Below the pieces are notes generated by a model that did not search any database, was not told the origin of the DNA, and saw only the letters and a program-made list of their open reading frames with translations. From Paenibacillus durus ATCC 35681 (GTDB taxonomy: Bacteria; Bacillota; Bacilli; Paenibacillales; Paenibacillaceae): a stretch of 64,000 nt of DNA. Position 1 is the first letter of the stretch; every line of letters begins with the position of its first letter. The stretch lies in NCBI RefSeq assembly GCF_000993825.1, contig NZ_CP011114.1, forward strand, positions 4,712,001 through 4,776,000. The letters are read 5' to 3'. Positions 10,828-20,020 of this stretch are shown here, piece after piece. The translations under genes were made by a program, and so were the position numbers.

Positions 10828-12830
10828 TCGAACAGACCTTCTTTCGCTTCGATTTCAGCCAGCACCTCCAGCAGTCTGGCCTCTGCTTCCTTGCTTGTTC
10901 CTTCAAGCTGTACAGCCGCGTTAGTCAAATGACCGCCGCCGCCCAGCTTCTCCATGACGACCTGTACATTCATCCGTCCTAGCGAACGGGCGCTGATGCC
11001 GATCAAGCCGTCCGGACGCTCGCTGATGACAAAGGAGGCGAGCACATTGGTCATGCCCAGCAGCGTATCCGCCGTCTGGGCGATCAGGAGCTGCGGTATT
11101 TTCATGCCGGGCGCCGTGACCACCAGCGCAATATGATCATAGACCATGCGGGCATGCTTGATAATTTCCGCTTTCGAGATGTACTCTTGCAAATCTTCCT
11201 TCAGCATCCGCTGAATCAGAATCGTATCGGCGCCTAGCCGGCGCAAGAAGCCCGCCGCCTCGAACGTCCGCGACCCCGTATGAAGGGCGAACTGCTTCGT
11301 GTCCACCGTAATGCCGGCCAGCAGCATCGTCGCTTCCAGTGTGCTGAGTTTGACCTTCTCATGGATGTATTGCAGCAGCTCCGTGACCAGTTCGCAGGTG
11401 GAAGACGCATAAGGCTCCAGATAGACAAGCACCGCTTCGTTGATGAACTCCTCGCCCCGCCGGTGATGATCGACAACGACAATCCGGCTGGCGTATTGAA
11501 CAAGCCGCGGCTCCATCGTCATCGAGGCCTTGTGCGTATCGACTACGATCAGCAGCGTATGCTCGGTCATGATCTGCAGCGCCTGCTCTGTCGTGATGAA
11601 AGAGCTGTACAGCTCTTCGTCTCTTCGAATCTGCTCAAGCATGCGCGTAATAGAAGGATTCGGCCCGTCAAGCACGATATCGGCTTCCACGTTATACATT
11701 TGCGCTGCCCGGAGCAGGCCGATCGAGGCTCCCACGGCATCGATATCGGGATTGCGGTGTCCCATAATGATGACCCGGTCGCTTTCCTGAATCAAATCGC
11801 GCAGGGCATGAGCGATTACGCGCGCCCGCACCCGTGTGCGCTTCTCCGCCGCATTGGTCTTGCCGCCGTAGAACGACAGCCGCTGACCCGCCTTAACAGC
11901 CGCCTGATCGCCGCCCCTTCCGAGCGCCATATCCAGACTCGACTGAGCGAGAGCGCCGAGCTCGCTCGCCGACTCCGCTCCGAAGGCCAGACCGATGCTC
12001 AGCGTCATCGGCACCTTCAGATCAGCTGTCATTTCCCGTACCTCGTCCAGAATAACGAACCGGCTCTCTTCGAGCGCTTGCAGGCTGCGGTAATTCAGCA
12101 GCATCATATAACGCTCCGAGGAAAGGCGGCGCAGATAAACCTCAAACTGCTTAGCCCAATCGGTAATCTCGCTCGTTACCTTGGCGATCAGCGAAGTCCG
12201 CTGCTGATCGTCCATTCCCTGCGCGGCCTCATCAAGGTTATCCATCAGCAGAATGCCAAGAGCCAGCTTCTCTTCCTCGTACCGCTGCCGCAGATCGATC
12301 AGCTCGGTGATTTCATACAAATACAGAAGCCTCTCGCTTGGAATAACGACCGCCTGGTAATAGCGCTCGTCAACTTTGATTTCCGCGCGAAGTTCCTTCT
12401 GGACTCCCTCCTTGCCCGCTTCCCGTTTCGCAGGAGCCCCGCCGCCTACGAGGGGCGTCAAATCCGGGAGCAGCTCCAGGAGCGGATCGTTCACCAGCGA
12501 TTTACGCGCAAAAACACTCCCGGCATAACGGTTGTTCCACTCCACCGAGCGGTCCTCGCCGTATAGAATAATGCCCAGCGGCAGCGTTCCGATCGCTTCC
12601 CCTTCCACCCGCTTGATGCGGAAAGAGAGGCCGTTAATGTATTCCACAAGATTACGCCGAAACGATATTTCAGCCTTAAGCATTGTGAAGCACAGCGTCC
12701 CGGCCAGAAACAGGCAGACGACACCCAAGACCCAATTATAAACGCTGACTATAATAATCAGGACCAGCAGCAGCAAGAACGCCCAGACGATGTGATAGCC
12801 GTGCCAGCGCTTTTGCAGAAATTTTGGCAT
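10824..12830 (-). CDS. gdpP: Cyclic-di-AMP phosphodiesterase GdpP
   Basis: 668 residues: two N-terminal transmembrane segments (about 12-50), a PAS-like domain, a degenerate GGDEF domain (about 175-310), then DHH and DHHA1 domains. Metal motifs GHRNPDID (357-364), DTH (431-433) and DHH (454-456) are intact, and the C-terminal [10 protein letters not shown] of DHHA1 is present. It hydrolyses c-di-AMP to pApA and so influences potassium and osmotic balance and beta-lactam tolerance. ATG 12830 follows GGTGAG. Operon neighbours are yybS-like upstream and rplI downstream. Confidence 0.96.
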   Translation of the reverse strand: MPKFLQKRWHGYHIVWAFLLLLVLIIIVSVYNWVLGVVCLFLAGTLCFTMLKAEISFRRNLVEYINGLSFRIKRVEGEAIGTLPLGIILYGEDRSVEWNNRYAGSVFARKSLVNDPLLELLPDLTPLVGGGAPAKREAGKEGVQKELRAEIKVDERYYQAVVIPSERLLYLYEITELIDLRQRYEEEKLALGILLMDNLDEAAQGMDDQQRTSLIAKVTSEITDWAKQFEVYLRRLSSERYMMLLNYRSLQALEESRFVILDEVREMTADLKVPMTLSIGLAFGAESASELGALAQSSLDMALGRGGDQAAVKAGQRLSFYGGKTNAAEKRTRVRARVIAHALRDLIQESDRVIIMGHRNPDIDAVGASIGLLRAAQMYNVEADIVLDGPNPSITRMLEQIRRDEELYSSFITTEQALQIMTEHTLLIVVDTHKASMTMEPRLVQYASRIVVVDHHRRGEEFINEAVLVYLEPYASSTCELVTELLQYIHEKVKLSTLEATMLLAGITVDTKQFALHTGSRTFEAAGFLRRLGADTILIQRMLKEDLQEYISKAEIIKHARMVYDHIALVVTAPGMKIPQLLIAQTADTLLGMTNVLASFVISERPDGLIGISARSLGRMNVQVVMEKLGGGGHLTNAAVQLEGTSKEAEARLLEVLAEIEAKEGLFE

Positions 12831-12841
12831 GAGCTCTCACC

Positions 12842-13762
12842 CTATCGTTTCGATTTGGCCACCATTTCCCGCAGCGGCACCACCAGATCAATAATCCCGA
12901 TAATCCACAGCGGAGGCAGCATAATGGCCATTACCGCCAGCATAACCGGAATAACCCTGTTCCAATTCCGTTCATGGGCGATAAAGAAGAAGAAACCAAT
13001 CGTCTGGATGATAAAGCAAACCCGCAGCAGCGGAACCAAGTTGGCCGTAATCATTACCATAAAGCTGTTTTCCGATTTAAAAAAGAACAGTTGAATCACT
13101 GTAGCGATTAAATAATACCAAATAAACGATTTGGGAATTCTCCAATCACGCGCAGGCTTTAGCTTGGGTACCGCATATCCCATACTGTTCAGAATCGGCC
13201 GGACGATCGAATGTGTGATCACCGTAATTACGAAGGAAGACATAATCAGCGCCATCGGAATCACCTGGATGAACGCGCGGCTATTTTTGCTGAGGTCCTC
13301 TGAACTTCCTCCCAGAAAGTTCCCCACACCAAATTCCTGCATCGGGGACAGCGTCATCGTCCGCATCTCGTTCAGCACATCGTATACATAATTATACAGA
13401 TCGAACTGGAAGAGAGTCTTTCCCAGAAGGAGCAGCAGCAGAAATTCTCCCAAAAGGGTAATCGTTCCGGCAAGTATCGTCGAAGAGGCTGTGGCTTTTT
13501 TCTTATATCGCCATCCCATTACGAGCGCGGGAACAATCAGGTATGCGGCAATCAGTATATAAAACGGGCTGATCAGCCCCAGCACAAGCCATACGGGCGC
13601 AATCGTTAAAATAAACTGCCTTGTATTCAGCGTAGTGAACAGCAGGGCCGCCGGAATAATCATAAACAGTGTCGTGATGATGAGAAAAGGGGTTGACAGG
13701 GATAACAGCAGGAGCAGGTATACAATACTCCAGGCCACGGATGTCCAGCGATATTTCAACAA
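12842..13762 (-). CDS. yybS: YybS family (DUF2232) multi-spanning membrane protein
   Basis: 306 residues with about eight hydrophobic segments and a layout matching YybS/DUF2232, which is normally found upstream of gdpP. The function is not established; ECF-type substrate-binding-like folds have been suggested for DUF2232. The start is TTG 13762 or the next TTG 13759, both behind GAGGTG, three bases after the MazG-like stop. Confidence 0.85.
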   Translation of the reverse strand: MLKYRWTSVAWSIVYLLLLLSLSTPFLIITTLFMIIPAALLFTTLNTRQFILTIAPVWLVLGLISPFYILIAAYLIVPALVMGWRYKKKATASSTILAGTITLLGEFLLLLLLGKTLFQFDLYNYVYDVLNEMRTMTLSPMQEFGVGNFLGGSSEDLSKNSRAFIQVIPMALIMSSFVITVITHSIVRPILNSMGYAVPKLKPARDWRIPKSFIWYYLIATVIQLFFFKSENSFMVMITANLVPLLRVCFIIQTIGFFFFIAHERNWNRVIPVMLAVMAIMLPPLWIIGIIDLVVPLREMVAKSKR

Positions 13763-13765
13763 TGT

Positions 13766-14077
13766 TCACCTCTTACGCATATGTTCTTCTAACGCAGATA
13801 TATCCTGATACCAATCTTCCAGCTGATGGCCTTCCTGCCGGTGCTTCCTCAGCTTCTCCAGCAGCACCTCGTCCATATCACGGTACGAAATGCCAAGCCT
13901 GCGGCCCAGAATATAAGAGCTCATGATCAAACTCGCCAAGCTGTCGCTGACACGGGCGGTACTGCCTTCCCACAGTGCTTTAAACAGTCTGGAAACCTGG
14001 TCGATGACTTCGGTCTTCAGCCATTCGATGACCTTGGCCCGCTTGGCTACATCCAAATCCTTCGGCATATTGGACAC
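13766..14077 (-). CDS. MazG-like family protein
   Basis: 103 residues, helical, beginning MSNMPKDLDVAKRAKVIEWLKTE; it matches the short MazG-like proteins (PF12643 type) seen upstream of yybS in Paenibacillus and Bacillus. The full EExxE-E12-28-ExxD pyrophosphohydrolase signature is not obvious, so catalysis is doubtful. The start is GTG 14077 with GGAGG nine bases upstream. It is the first gene of the gdpP-rplI-dnaB operon. Confidence 0.75.
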   Translation of the reverse strand: MSNMPKDLDVAKRAKVIEWLKTEVIDQVSRLFKALWEGSTARVSDSLASLIMSSYILGRRLGISYRDMDEVLLEKLRKHRQEGHQLEDWYQDISALEEHMRKR

Positions 14078-14111
14078 GTCTCTCTACCTCCGGGAAAAAG
14101 CTTTATTCTCC

Positions 14112-14120
14112 ATTATAGCA
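14112..14120 (-). promoter_or_regulatory. Extended -10 promoter element of the mazG-like to dnaB operon
   Basis: Minus strand TGC immediately before a perfect TATAAT (14117-14112), about 35 bases from the first start codon. No good -35 is seen, which is common with extended -10 promoters. Confidence 0.6.
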
Positions 14121-14187
14121 TAAATGCCCATTCGCTACACTTCCCCCCCCTTGAGCTTCGATACCTTCTCCTGGCGCGCTGTAATTG

Positions 14188-14224
14188 AAAAAGGCCCGCA
14201 TTCCCTTTTGCCGGAATACAGGCC
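14188..14224 (-). terminator. Terminator of the CBS-domain gene
   Basis: Minus strand arms GGCCTGTATTCC and GGAATGCGGGCC form a 12-pair stem with two G-T pairs, followed by TTTTTC. Confidence 0.85.
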
Positions 14225-14259
14225 GCACGATCGAACCTTCTGTACCGGAGTGATCTCGC

Positions 14260-14685
14260 TTACAAAGATTCCAATGATTGACGGGAGACGAACTTCTCGC
14301 AGTACCCGATAATTTGGCTACGGCGGACAATCCCAATGAAGCGGTTCATGTCGTCAACAACCGGCACAAAATTCTGAACCTTGGCCAGATTAATCAAGTC
14401 TTCCATATCCGCGTCGATGGACACCGGCTTGTTGTTCATCCGTAGCGGAACATCCTTCAGCAAAAATTTGGACGCATTGTCGAACGTAACCTTCCCATGC
14501 GAATCCTTCATGTACCAGAGCAGATCGCCTTCTGTCACTGTACCGGCGTACTCGCCATTGCTGTTCAGGATCGGAATAGCGGTGTATCTGTGATGCTCCA
14601 TTCGCTCAAGCGTCTGGCGCAGGGTGGAATCCAGCGTAACGCAGGCCACCTCCTGCTTCGGAAGCAAAAAAAACGCAATATTCAT
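14260..14685 (-). CDS. Tandem CBS-domain protein (DarB/CbpB-like)
   Basis: 141 residues holding two CBS motifs (about 10-65 and 75-135) and nothing else, with YTAIPILNSNGEYAGTVTEGDLLWY and FVPVVDDMNRFIGIVRRSQII. Stand-alone CBS pairs bind adenine nucleotides; in Bacillus and Listeria relatives (DarB/CbpB) the ligand is c-di-AMP and the partner is a (p)ppGpp synthetase or pyruvate carboxylase. Placement two transcription units from gdpP fits but does not prove that. ATG 14685 has AGGAGG nine bases upstream. Monocistronic, with its own terminator. Confidence 0.8.
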   Translation of the reverse strand: MNIAFFLLPKQEVACVTLDSTLRQTLERMEHHRYTAIPILNSNGEYAGTVTEGDLLWYMKDSHGKVTFDNASKFLLKDVPLRMNNKPVSIDADMEDLINLAKVQNFVPVVDDMNRFIGIVRRSQIIGYCEKFVSRQSLESL

Positions 14686-14793
14686 CTTCTTGGTCCTCCT
14701 CAAAAAGTCCCCAAGGAATGATAGTCCTCCCCACTCTTAGTCCAGGGAGTCCGTTTTATTTATACGTATCGGCTGAATCGCAGTTCCATTACC

Positions 14794-14802
14794 AGTATAC
14801 CA
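14794..14802 (-). promoter_or_regulatory. Extended -10 element upstream of the CBS-domain gene
   Basis: Minus strand TGG followed by TATACT (14799-14794), about 110 bases before the start. The -35 is weak. Confidence 0.35.
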
Positions 14803-14813
14803 TAGGAACAACA

Positions 14814-14849
14814 AGCAGCAGCCGGTAACTGTTCACCAGGGCTGCTGCT
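14814..14849 (-). terminator. Probable terminator of the LCP gene
   Basis: Perfect 10-base arms AGCAGCAGCC and GGCTGCTGCT; on the minus strand they are followed by TGTTGTTCC, a weak T tract. It lies about 40 bases past the stop at 14890. Confidence 0.55.
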
Positions 14850-14889
14850 GTCTCTTTTACAGTAAATAGCGGTCCGAAGCCGTCCTGTC

Positions 14890-15924
14890 TTAGTGGGCGG
14901 CCGATGTAGCCTTGGCTTCCAGCGCGTTGCCCGCTTTTCCCGGCTCGATCAACTGATCCACCGGTGTTCCGGCGTTCATCCAGTTGTCAATCATCACCTT
15001 CGCCTTATCCAGATCCTCTTCGTTTACAACATCATAATAAACGCCGCCGATGCGGGTGCCCTCGCCCATAACGGTGAAGCTGGAAATATCGGCTTCCTTG
15101 CCGCCCAGAAACTTCTTGGCCAAACCGGTAATCATGGAAGGCGGCATATCCGTCTTGAAATTGTCTCCCAGTATGTTGAGCAGCTCCGTCACATTGCCGA
15201 TTTGGTTAAGCGACAGCATTTTGCTCGCAAGCACATCGAGGAATACCTGCTGGCGTTTCGTACGGTTAAAGTCGCTGTCCTCACGGTAACGCACATAATT
15301 GAGCGATTCCTCGCCGTTATAAAGAGACTTCCCGCCCACAATCGTAAATTTCTCATGGTCCTTGCCTTTGTTCTCGATCGTCTTCTTAATCGGCAGCGGC
15401 AGTCCGCCCAAAGCGTCAACGGTGTCCTTCAGGCCCTGAAAGTTAATGGTCGCATAGTACTGAATATCATGCCCAAGCAGCGCCTCCAGCGTATCCTTCG
15501 CCATCTGCTGGCCGCCAAAAGCGTATGCGTGCGTAATCTTGTCCTTCTTATCGCCGTCATGACCGATAATTTCGGTATAGGTGTCCCGGGGAATCGAAAT
15601 AAGCAGCACTTTATAATCCTCGGGCCTTACCACCGCATAGATCATCGTATCGGACCGGGCCGTTTCCGTCTTGCGCTGATCGGTGCCAAGAAGCATCACA
15701 GAAAAAGGATCGCTCTTATAGGCTATCGGTTCAGGCTTCACGGAATTATCTTCATTCGTCGTGAGCGGCTGGTAAGATTTCTGTGCCAGCGTGCTTTCTA
15801 CCCTGTCCGACAGAAACAGATCGAAGGCCAGAACAGTCAGCGGCTTCCGGAACACAAACCCTCCGGCGATAATGACTAAAAGTACAATTAAGGCGATATA
15901 TCTTTTTTTCCACTTTTTTCTCAC
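14890..15924 (-). CDS. LytR-CpsA-Psr (LCP) family glycopolymer ligase
   Basis: 344 residues: short basic cytoplasmic tail, one transmembrane helix (about 9-28), then an extracellular LCP domain (about 75-290) with the family signatures FSVMLLGTDQRK, RSDTMIYAVV, SIPRDTYTEI and a late RTKRQQ arginine cluster. LCP enzymes attach wall teichoic acid or other phosphoglycopolymers from undecaprenyl carriers to peptidoglycan. Start GTG 15924. It stands alone between the opp cluster and the CBS gene. Which polymer it attaches cannot be told. Confidence 0.93.
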   Translation of the reverse strand: MRKKWKKRYIALIVLLVIIAGGFVFRKPLTVLAFDLFLSDRVESTLAQKSYQPLTTNEDNSVKPEPIAYKSDPFSVMLLGTDQRKTETARSDTMIYAVVRPEDYKVLLISIPRDTYTEIIGHDGDKKDKITHAYAFGGQQMAKDTLEALLGHDIQYYATINFQGLKDTVDALGGLPLPIKKTIENKGKDHEKFTIVGGKSLYNGEESLNYVRYREDSDFNRTKRQQVFLDVLASKMLSLNQIGNVTELLNILGDNFKTDMPPSMITGLAKKFLGGKEADISSFTVMGEGTRIGGVYYDVVNEEDLDKAKVMIDNWMNAGTPVDQLIEPGKAGNALEAKATSAAH

Positions 15925-16249
15925 AATAGATTCCTTCTTTGTATAATAGAGTAGAGTTAATAGGTGCTATATATTGGAATGGCCGTCCGGACACATTGAA
16001 TGGAGCGGTCATGGATTGGTGCTGCGGGCAGACTTGCTCTTCACCGGCGTTCGACCCCTGGTTATTGCAGAGCGTTCCTCCTTTCCAGGGCAGCTTGTAC
16101 AAATACAAACTCTATTGTAATCACTCTGAACCTAAAAAGAAACAACAATAACCGACATATTTGGAAAAAAATATATTCGTTTCATCCTTTACAGCTATAT
16201 AGACGAAGGTAACGGCATTTTGATTCGATTCTTCACAAAATCTTAAAAA
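15925..16249 (-). other. Intergenic region between oppC and the LCP gene
   Basis: 325 bases. On the minus strand there is a TACAAT element near 16115-16125 and, further on, AAAGGAGG near 16080 without a good start codon after it; a TATTAT near 15945 may serve the LCP gene. No clear terminator for oppC is visible. A reverse frame is open from about 16108 into the LCP gene in another phase, but it looks like chance. Confidence 0.4.
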
Positions 16250-17119
16250 TCATAAACGTTCCTCTTGAACTTTGAACGCTTCCTTTACCCCTTCACCGAT
16301 AAAATTGATCGAAAGAATGACTCCGGTAATGAGCAGCCCGGCGGGGAGCCATACCCACCACTGTTCCCTGATTACTTCCGGAGAAAGCGCGTCCGCCAGC
16401 ATATTTCCCCAGCTTGGCTGTCCGATGGGTACGCCGAAGCCCAGAAAGCTGAGACTCGCTTCCACTCCGATCATGGCCGCAGCCGTCCACATCAGATTCG
16501 TAATAAAGACACTCAGCAGGCCAGGCAGCAGATGGCGCGTCAATATCCGCAGCGTCCCGGCTCCCAGCGCGCTTGCGGCCAGCATGTATTCATTTTCTTT
16601 CTCGGCCAGCGTCTTTGCCCGGATGATGCGGGCGAATCCCCCCCAGCCCAGCAGCCCCACCGTCCAGATCAGCGAGGGAATGCCGCCGCCTGGATAGATG
16701 CTTTTTACAACAATAATAAAGATTAAAAAAGGAAATGACAAAATAACATCGGTGATCCGCATCAGCAGCGAATCCGCCGATCCGCCAAAATAGCCGGCCA
16801 GAACCCCCACCACGGTTCCCGTACCGGCTATGATTGCGGACACGCACAGACTAATCCACAGCGTCGTCCGGCCTCCAAATAACAGGCGGGAGACAATATC
16901 ACGCCCTCCCTTGTCGGTGCCCAGCCAATGTTCGGCGCTCGGACCTTTATTCAGACCCCGCAGATCGATCTTCGCTGGATCGTGGGCGGTAAGCCAAGGA
17001 GCAAGCAGACACAGCGCCAACACAGCGAGAAGAAACAGCAGCGAGATAACAGCTAACCGGTTCGCGGCAAATTTTTGGACGGCGTCGCTAATGAGCGAAG
17101 CCGGCGCGTTCTTGAGCAT
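16250..17119 (-). CDS. Oligopeptide-type ABC transporter permease (OppC family)
   Basis: 289 residues, about six membrane spans, an N-terminal OppC segment and the BPD_transp_1 domain with the EAA loop region (SALGAGTLRILTRHLLPGL). DPAKIDLRGLNKGPSAEHWLGTDKGGRDIVSRLLFGGR style sequence is typical of OppC/DppC. Its ATG overlaps the oppB stop by one base (TAATG). Last gene of a three-gene cluster; the ATPase genes usually found next (oppD, oppF) are absent. Confidence 0.92.
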   Translation of the reverse strand: MLKNAPASLISDAVQKFAANRLAVISLLFLLAVLALCLLAPWLTAHDPAKIDLRGLNKGPSAEHWLGTDKGGRDIVSRLLFGGRTTLWISLCVSAIIAGTGTVVGVLAGYFGGSADSLLMRITDVILSFPFLIFIIVVKSIYPGGGIPSLIWTVGLLGWGGFARIIRAKTLAEKENEYMLAASALGAGTLRILTRHLLPGLLSVFITNLMWTAAAMIGVEASLSFLGFGVPIGQPSWGNMLADALSPEVIREQWWVWLPAGLLITGVILSINFIGEGVKEAFKVQEERL

Positions 17120-18099
17120 TATGATCTTCCTCCGTTATAACCCGCGCGTATGCGGGGATCGAGCCATCCGTACAGCACATCCGCCACAACATTCCCGGCG
17201 ACGATCATGAAGCCCGTCATTAACGTAACCGCCATCATTACCGCGTAATCCCGGCCGGACACCGCAGCCGTAAACAGCGTTCCGATACCCGGATAAGCGA
17301 ACAGATTCTCGATGACAACCGAGCCTTCCAGCAGGGCTCCTATATCCATTCCAAGAAAAGTAATAAGCGGAATGAGCGAATTGCGCAGAATATGCCTGTT
17401 ATATACCGAGGACCTGGATATGCCTTTGGCTACAGCCGTGCGCACGTAATTTTTGCCACTGTTCTCCACGATTTCATTACGCAAAAACAGCGTGTACGCC
17501 GCTGTATTGAACAGTCCCAGCACAGCCGCAGGCAACAGGGCATGAACAAGCCGGTCTCCCAGCGCTGACAGTCCTCCTGATGTTACAACCGATGCCGTGC
17601 CGCCAAGAGGCACCCAGCGGAGAACTACCGCAAATATATAAATGGCGAAAATGGCCGCAATAAAGGTCGGAACCGCATAGGTAACATAAGCAGCCGTCCG
17701 GATCAAGCGGTCGAGCCAGCTTCCCGGATTGCGTCCGGCGATCATTCCCAGAGCCAAAGAACTTCCATATGTAATGAGAAGCGAGAGTGCGGTCAGGAGC
17801 AAAGTTGCGGGCAGACGCTGGCCGATCAGTTCACCGACAGGCATTTTGTATAAGAAGGATTGTCCGAAATGACCTGTAGCCGCATCTTTAAGCCAGCGGA
17901 TATACTGAATAACCACTGGATCGCCGTACCCCAGCCTCTCGCGCATTTCCGTAATATACCGGGGATCTTTATTGCCCGGATTCAGCCCTCCCCCAAGGCC
18001 GTCGCCCGGCATCTGCTTGGCCAGCACGAACACCAAGACGGAGATCACCAGCAGCAGCGGCACCGAGCCCGCTAGTCTGCGAAGCGCAAATTTCAGCAC
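17119..18099 (-). CDS. Oligopeptide-type ABC transporter permease (OppB family)
   Basis: 326 residues with the OppB N-terminus (RRLAGSVPLLLVISVLVF), six spans and the EAA loop AVAKGISRSSVYNRHILRNSL. It forms a heterodimeric channel with the OppC-like partner downstream. Start GTG 18099, 15 bases after the binding-protein gene stop. Confidence 0.92.
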   Translation of the reverse strand: MLKFALRRLAGSVPLLLVISVLVFVLAKQMPGDGLGGGLNPGNKDPRYITEMRERLGYGDPVVIQYIRWLKDAATGHFGQSFLYKMPVGELIGQRLPATLLLTALSLLITYGSSLALGMIAGRNPGSWLDRLIRTAAYVTYAVPTFIAAIFAIYIFAVVLRWVPLGGTASVVTSGGLSALGDRLVHALLPAAVLGLFNTAAYTLFLRNEIVENSGKNYVRTAVAKGISRSSVYNRHILRNSLIPLITFLGMDIGALLEGSVVIENLFAYPGIGTLFTAAVSGRDYAVMMAVTLMTGFMIVAGNVVADVLYGWLDPRIRAGYNGGRS

Positions 18100-18114
18100 T
18101 ATGCCCGTGACCCC

Positions 18115-19851
18115 CTATTCGCTGCCTTTGATCCACCACTTATAAGGATCGATTATTGGGCTAATCGCATTAATCTTCACTCCCTGAAGCCGCTTGTTTA
18201 CCGCAGTAATCGTCACGCGCTCCGCAATGAAAATCATTGGCACCTCGTCATTTATTAATTTCTGCCAGTCGTAATACACCTGCTTGCGGTAATCGCGGTC
18301 GTATGCCTTCAAGCTGATCCCGTCGCGGATCAATTGCTCATTCTCCTTAGAGGACCACCGAGGATAGTTCCACAGATCATTCTCCCTCCATAGTCCGGTA
18401 GGATCGGGATCATTGGATAATCCCCAGACACCGTTAAACAGCTCGACCGACCGATCATCCTCTTCCACCATCGTATAGAAGGTATTCATTTCCTTCAGCG
18501 CTCCGCCGTTCAATCTTACGTCCAAACCGACGGCTCTCCAGTTCTGCAGCATAGCCTCGGTGCGCGGCTCATCATTGGTACCGCCAACCATGCCGTCGAA
18601 ATGAATCACGAGCTTCGATCCCTTGGGATCTTCCCGCAAGCCGTCCCCGTCCAAATCCTTATAACCCGCTTCATCCAGCTGCTCATTGGCCTTCCCGGGA
18701 TCATAAGGGTACCGGTTGATTTGATCCTCCGGAATTTTCGCCCAGCTCTCGCTGGAAATCGGCGTTTCCGCCAGCTTGCCCAGCCCATAGGAGAAGCCGT
18801 CTATAATCCCCTGGCGGTCGAGTGCGTAGTACATCGCCTGCCGCAGCCGTTTATCGCTGAACTTGGGGTTATCCATAACGATCTTTTGCGCCTTGTCGTC
18901 CCAGTGTCCGAACTTAAAGCCTATATACTCGTAAGACAAATCCGGGGATTTCATCAGCGTAATATGATCCAGCTTGTTCAGGCTTTCATAGGCATCACGC
19001 GGCGCCTGCTCCATATCGATTACCCCCTGCTCGAACAGGCTCGTAATCATCTTGTCGTCAAATACTTTGTACAGCACTCCGTCTAGCAGCGGCTTGCCTT
19101 TGTAGTAATTGTCAAAGCGGGTCATCTCAACAAATTCTCCCGGCTGGATGTTCGTAACCTGGAACGGTCCGATACCGATGGGAGCTTTGCGCACCTGACC
19201 GCAATTTGGCATATCTTTTACCGCTACTCCTGCAAAATATCTCTTATTCATCGGATAAGCCCATAGATTATCAATGGTATTGACGCGCGCAGCCGTTACC
19301 CTAAGCTCCAGCGTATAGGGATCAATGACCCGGATGCCCGATATTTGCTTCGCCTTTCCGGTATGATAGGCATCAGCGCCTTCAATCATTTCCACACTGT
19401 AATAGCGCGGTCCGGTGTAGTCCGGGTCGGCAATGACCTCAAGCGCGAATTTCCAGTCCTCAACCGTCAGTTCATCGCCGTTCTGCCAGTGCACACCATG
19501 CTTGATTTTGAAAGTGAAAGTTTTATGATCTGCCGATTCCTGCCAGCTTGCAATGCCGGGAACAGTCGTTAAATCATCCTTGACCGTAAACAGCGGCTCC
19601 GTTATGAATTCCAGAACGCGGAGATCATCTTCTCCTTCATAAAAAGCCGGTTCGAACAACCCCTTAAACGGGGAAGGGAAACCGTAAGTCACCGTGCCTC
19701 CCGCTCTCGGTTCGCCTTCATTACCCGCTGCAAGAGAGGAAGGCTCATTCCCGCTTCGATTATCCGGAGCACCCGCCCCGCCGCAAGCCGTTAGCAGCAT
19801 CATTACGAAGAGCAGCGGTGCGAGGATCCTAGCTATATATCGGTTGTTCAT
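18115..19851 (-). CDS. Oligopeptide-type substrate-binding lipoprotein (SBP_bac_5)
   Basis: 578 residues. ATG 19851 follows GGAAGG and gives a lipoprotein signal with lipobox LLTAC (modified Cys about 23), so the protein is anchored outside the membrane. The mature part is a family 5 solute-binding protein: EPLFTVKDDLTTVPGIA, HWQNGDELTVEDWKF and DKRLRQAMYYALDRQGI are typical. Substrate is probably peptides but nickel, opines or glycans are also bound by this family. First gene of oppA-oppB-oppC-like, driven from 19983-20011. Confidence 0.93.
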   Translation of the reverse strand: MNNRYIARILAPLLFVMMLLTACGGAGAPDNRSGNEPSSLAAGNEGEPRAGGTVTYGFPSPFKGLFEPAFYEGEDDLRVLEFITEPLFTVKDDLTTVPGIASWQESADHKTFTFKIKHGVHWQNGDELTVEDWKFALEVIADPDYTGPRYYSVEMIEGADAYHTGKAKQISGIRVIDPYTLELRVTAARVNTIDNLWAYPMNKRYFAGVAVKDMPNCGQVRKAPIGIGPFQVTNIQPGEFVEMTRFDNYYKGKPLLDGVLYKVFDDKMITSLFEQGVIDMEQAPRDAYESLNKLDHITLMKSPDLSYEYIGFKFGHWDDKAQKIVMDNPKFSDKRLRQAMYYALDRQGIIDGFSYGLGKLAETPISSESWAKIPEDQINRYPYDPGKANEQLDEAGYKDLDGDGLREDPKGSKLVIHFDGMVGGTNDEPRTEAMLQNWRAVGLDVRLNGGALKEMNTFYTMVEEDDRSVELFNGVWGLSNDPDPTGLWRENDLWNYPRWSSKENEQLIRDGISLKAYDRDYRKQVYYDWQKLINDEVPMIFIAERVTITAVNKRLQGVKINAISPIIDPYKWWIKGSE

Positions 19852-19982
19852 GAAGTCCTTCCCTTCTTCCAAAATGACTGCGAACGCTTTCTTATCCAGC
19901 GGCCAATAAATAAACCATCGGTCAATTTATATCAAGTTTATAGACGGATAGATGAATTTTTTTCTTTAACAAAATTTTAAAC

Positions 19983-20011
19983 ATCATACAATGCAATATA
20001 CATTGCGTCAA
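19983..20011 (-). promoter_or_regulatory. Strong SigA-type promoter of the opp cluster with spacer dyad
   Basis: Minus strand TTGACG (20011-20006), 17-base spacer, TATGAT (19988-19983), directly behind the mutS2-like stop at 20021. The spacer holds GCAAT-N4-ATTGC, a dyad that could be an operator. A second weaker TTGATA/TATTTA pair lies about 60 bases downstream. Confidence 0.75.
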
Positions 20012-20020
20012 TATTATTTA

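Noticed and set aside
11280..12566. 428-codon plus-strand frame
   Set aside because: Antisense to gdpP, which has all catalytic motifs; the frame is rich in His, Arg, Gln and Leu as expected from a reverse shadow of a G+C-biased gene.
15752..16108. 118-codon minus frame upstream of the LCP gene
   Set aside because: Starts from a rare codon without a proper site and overlaps the LCP start in another phase.
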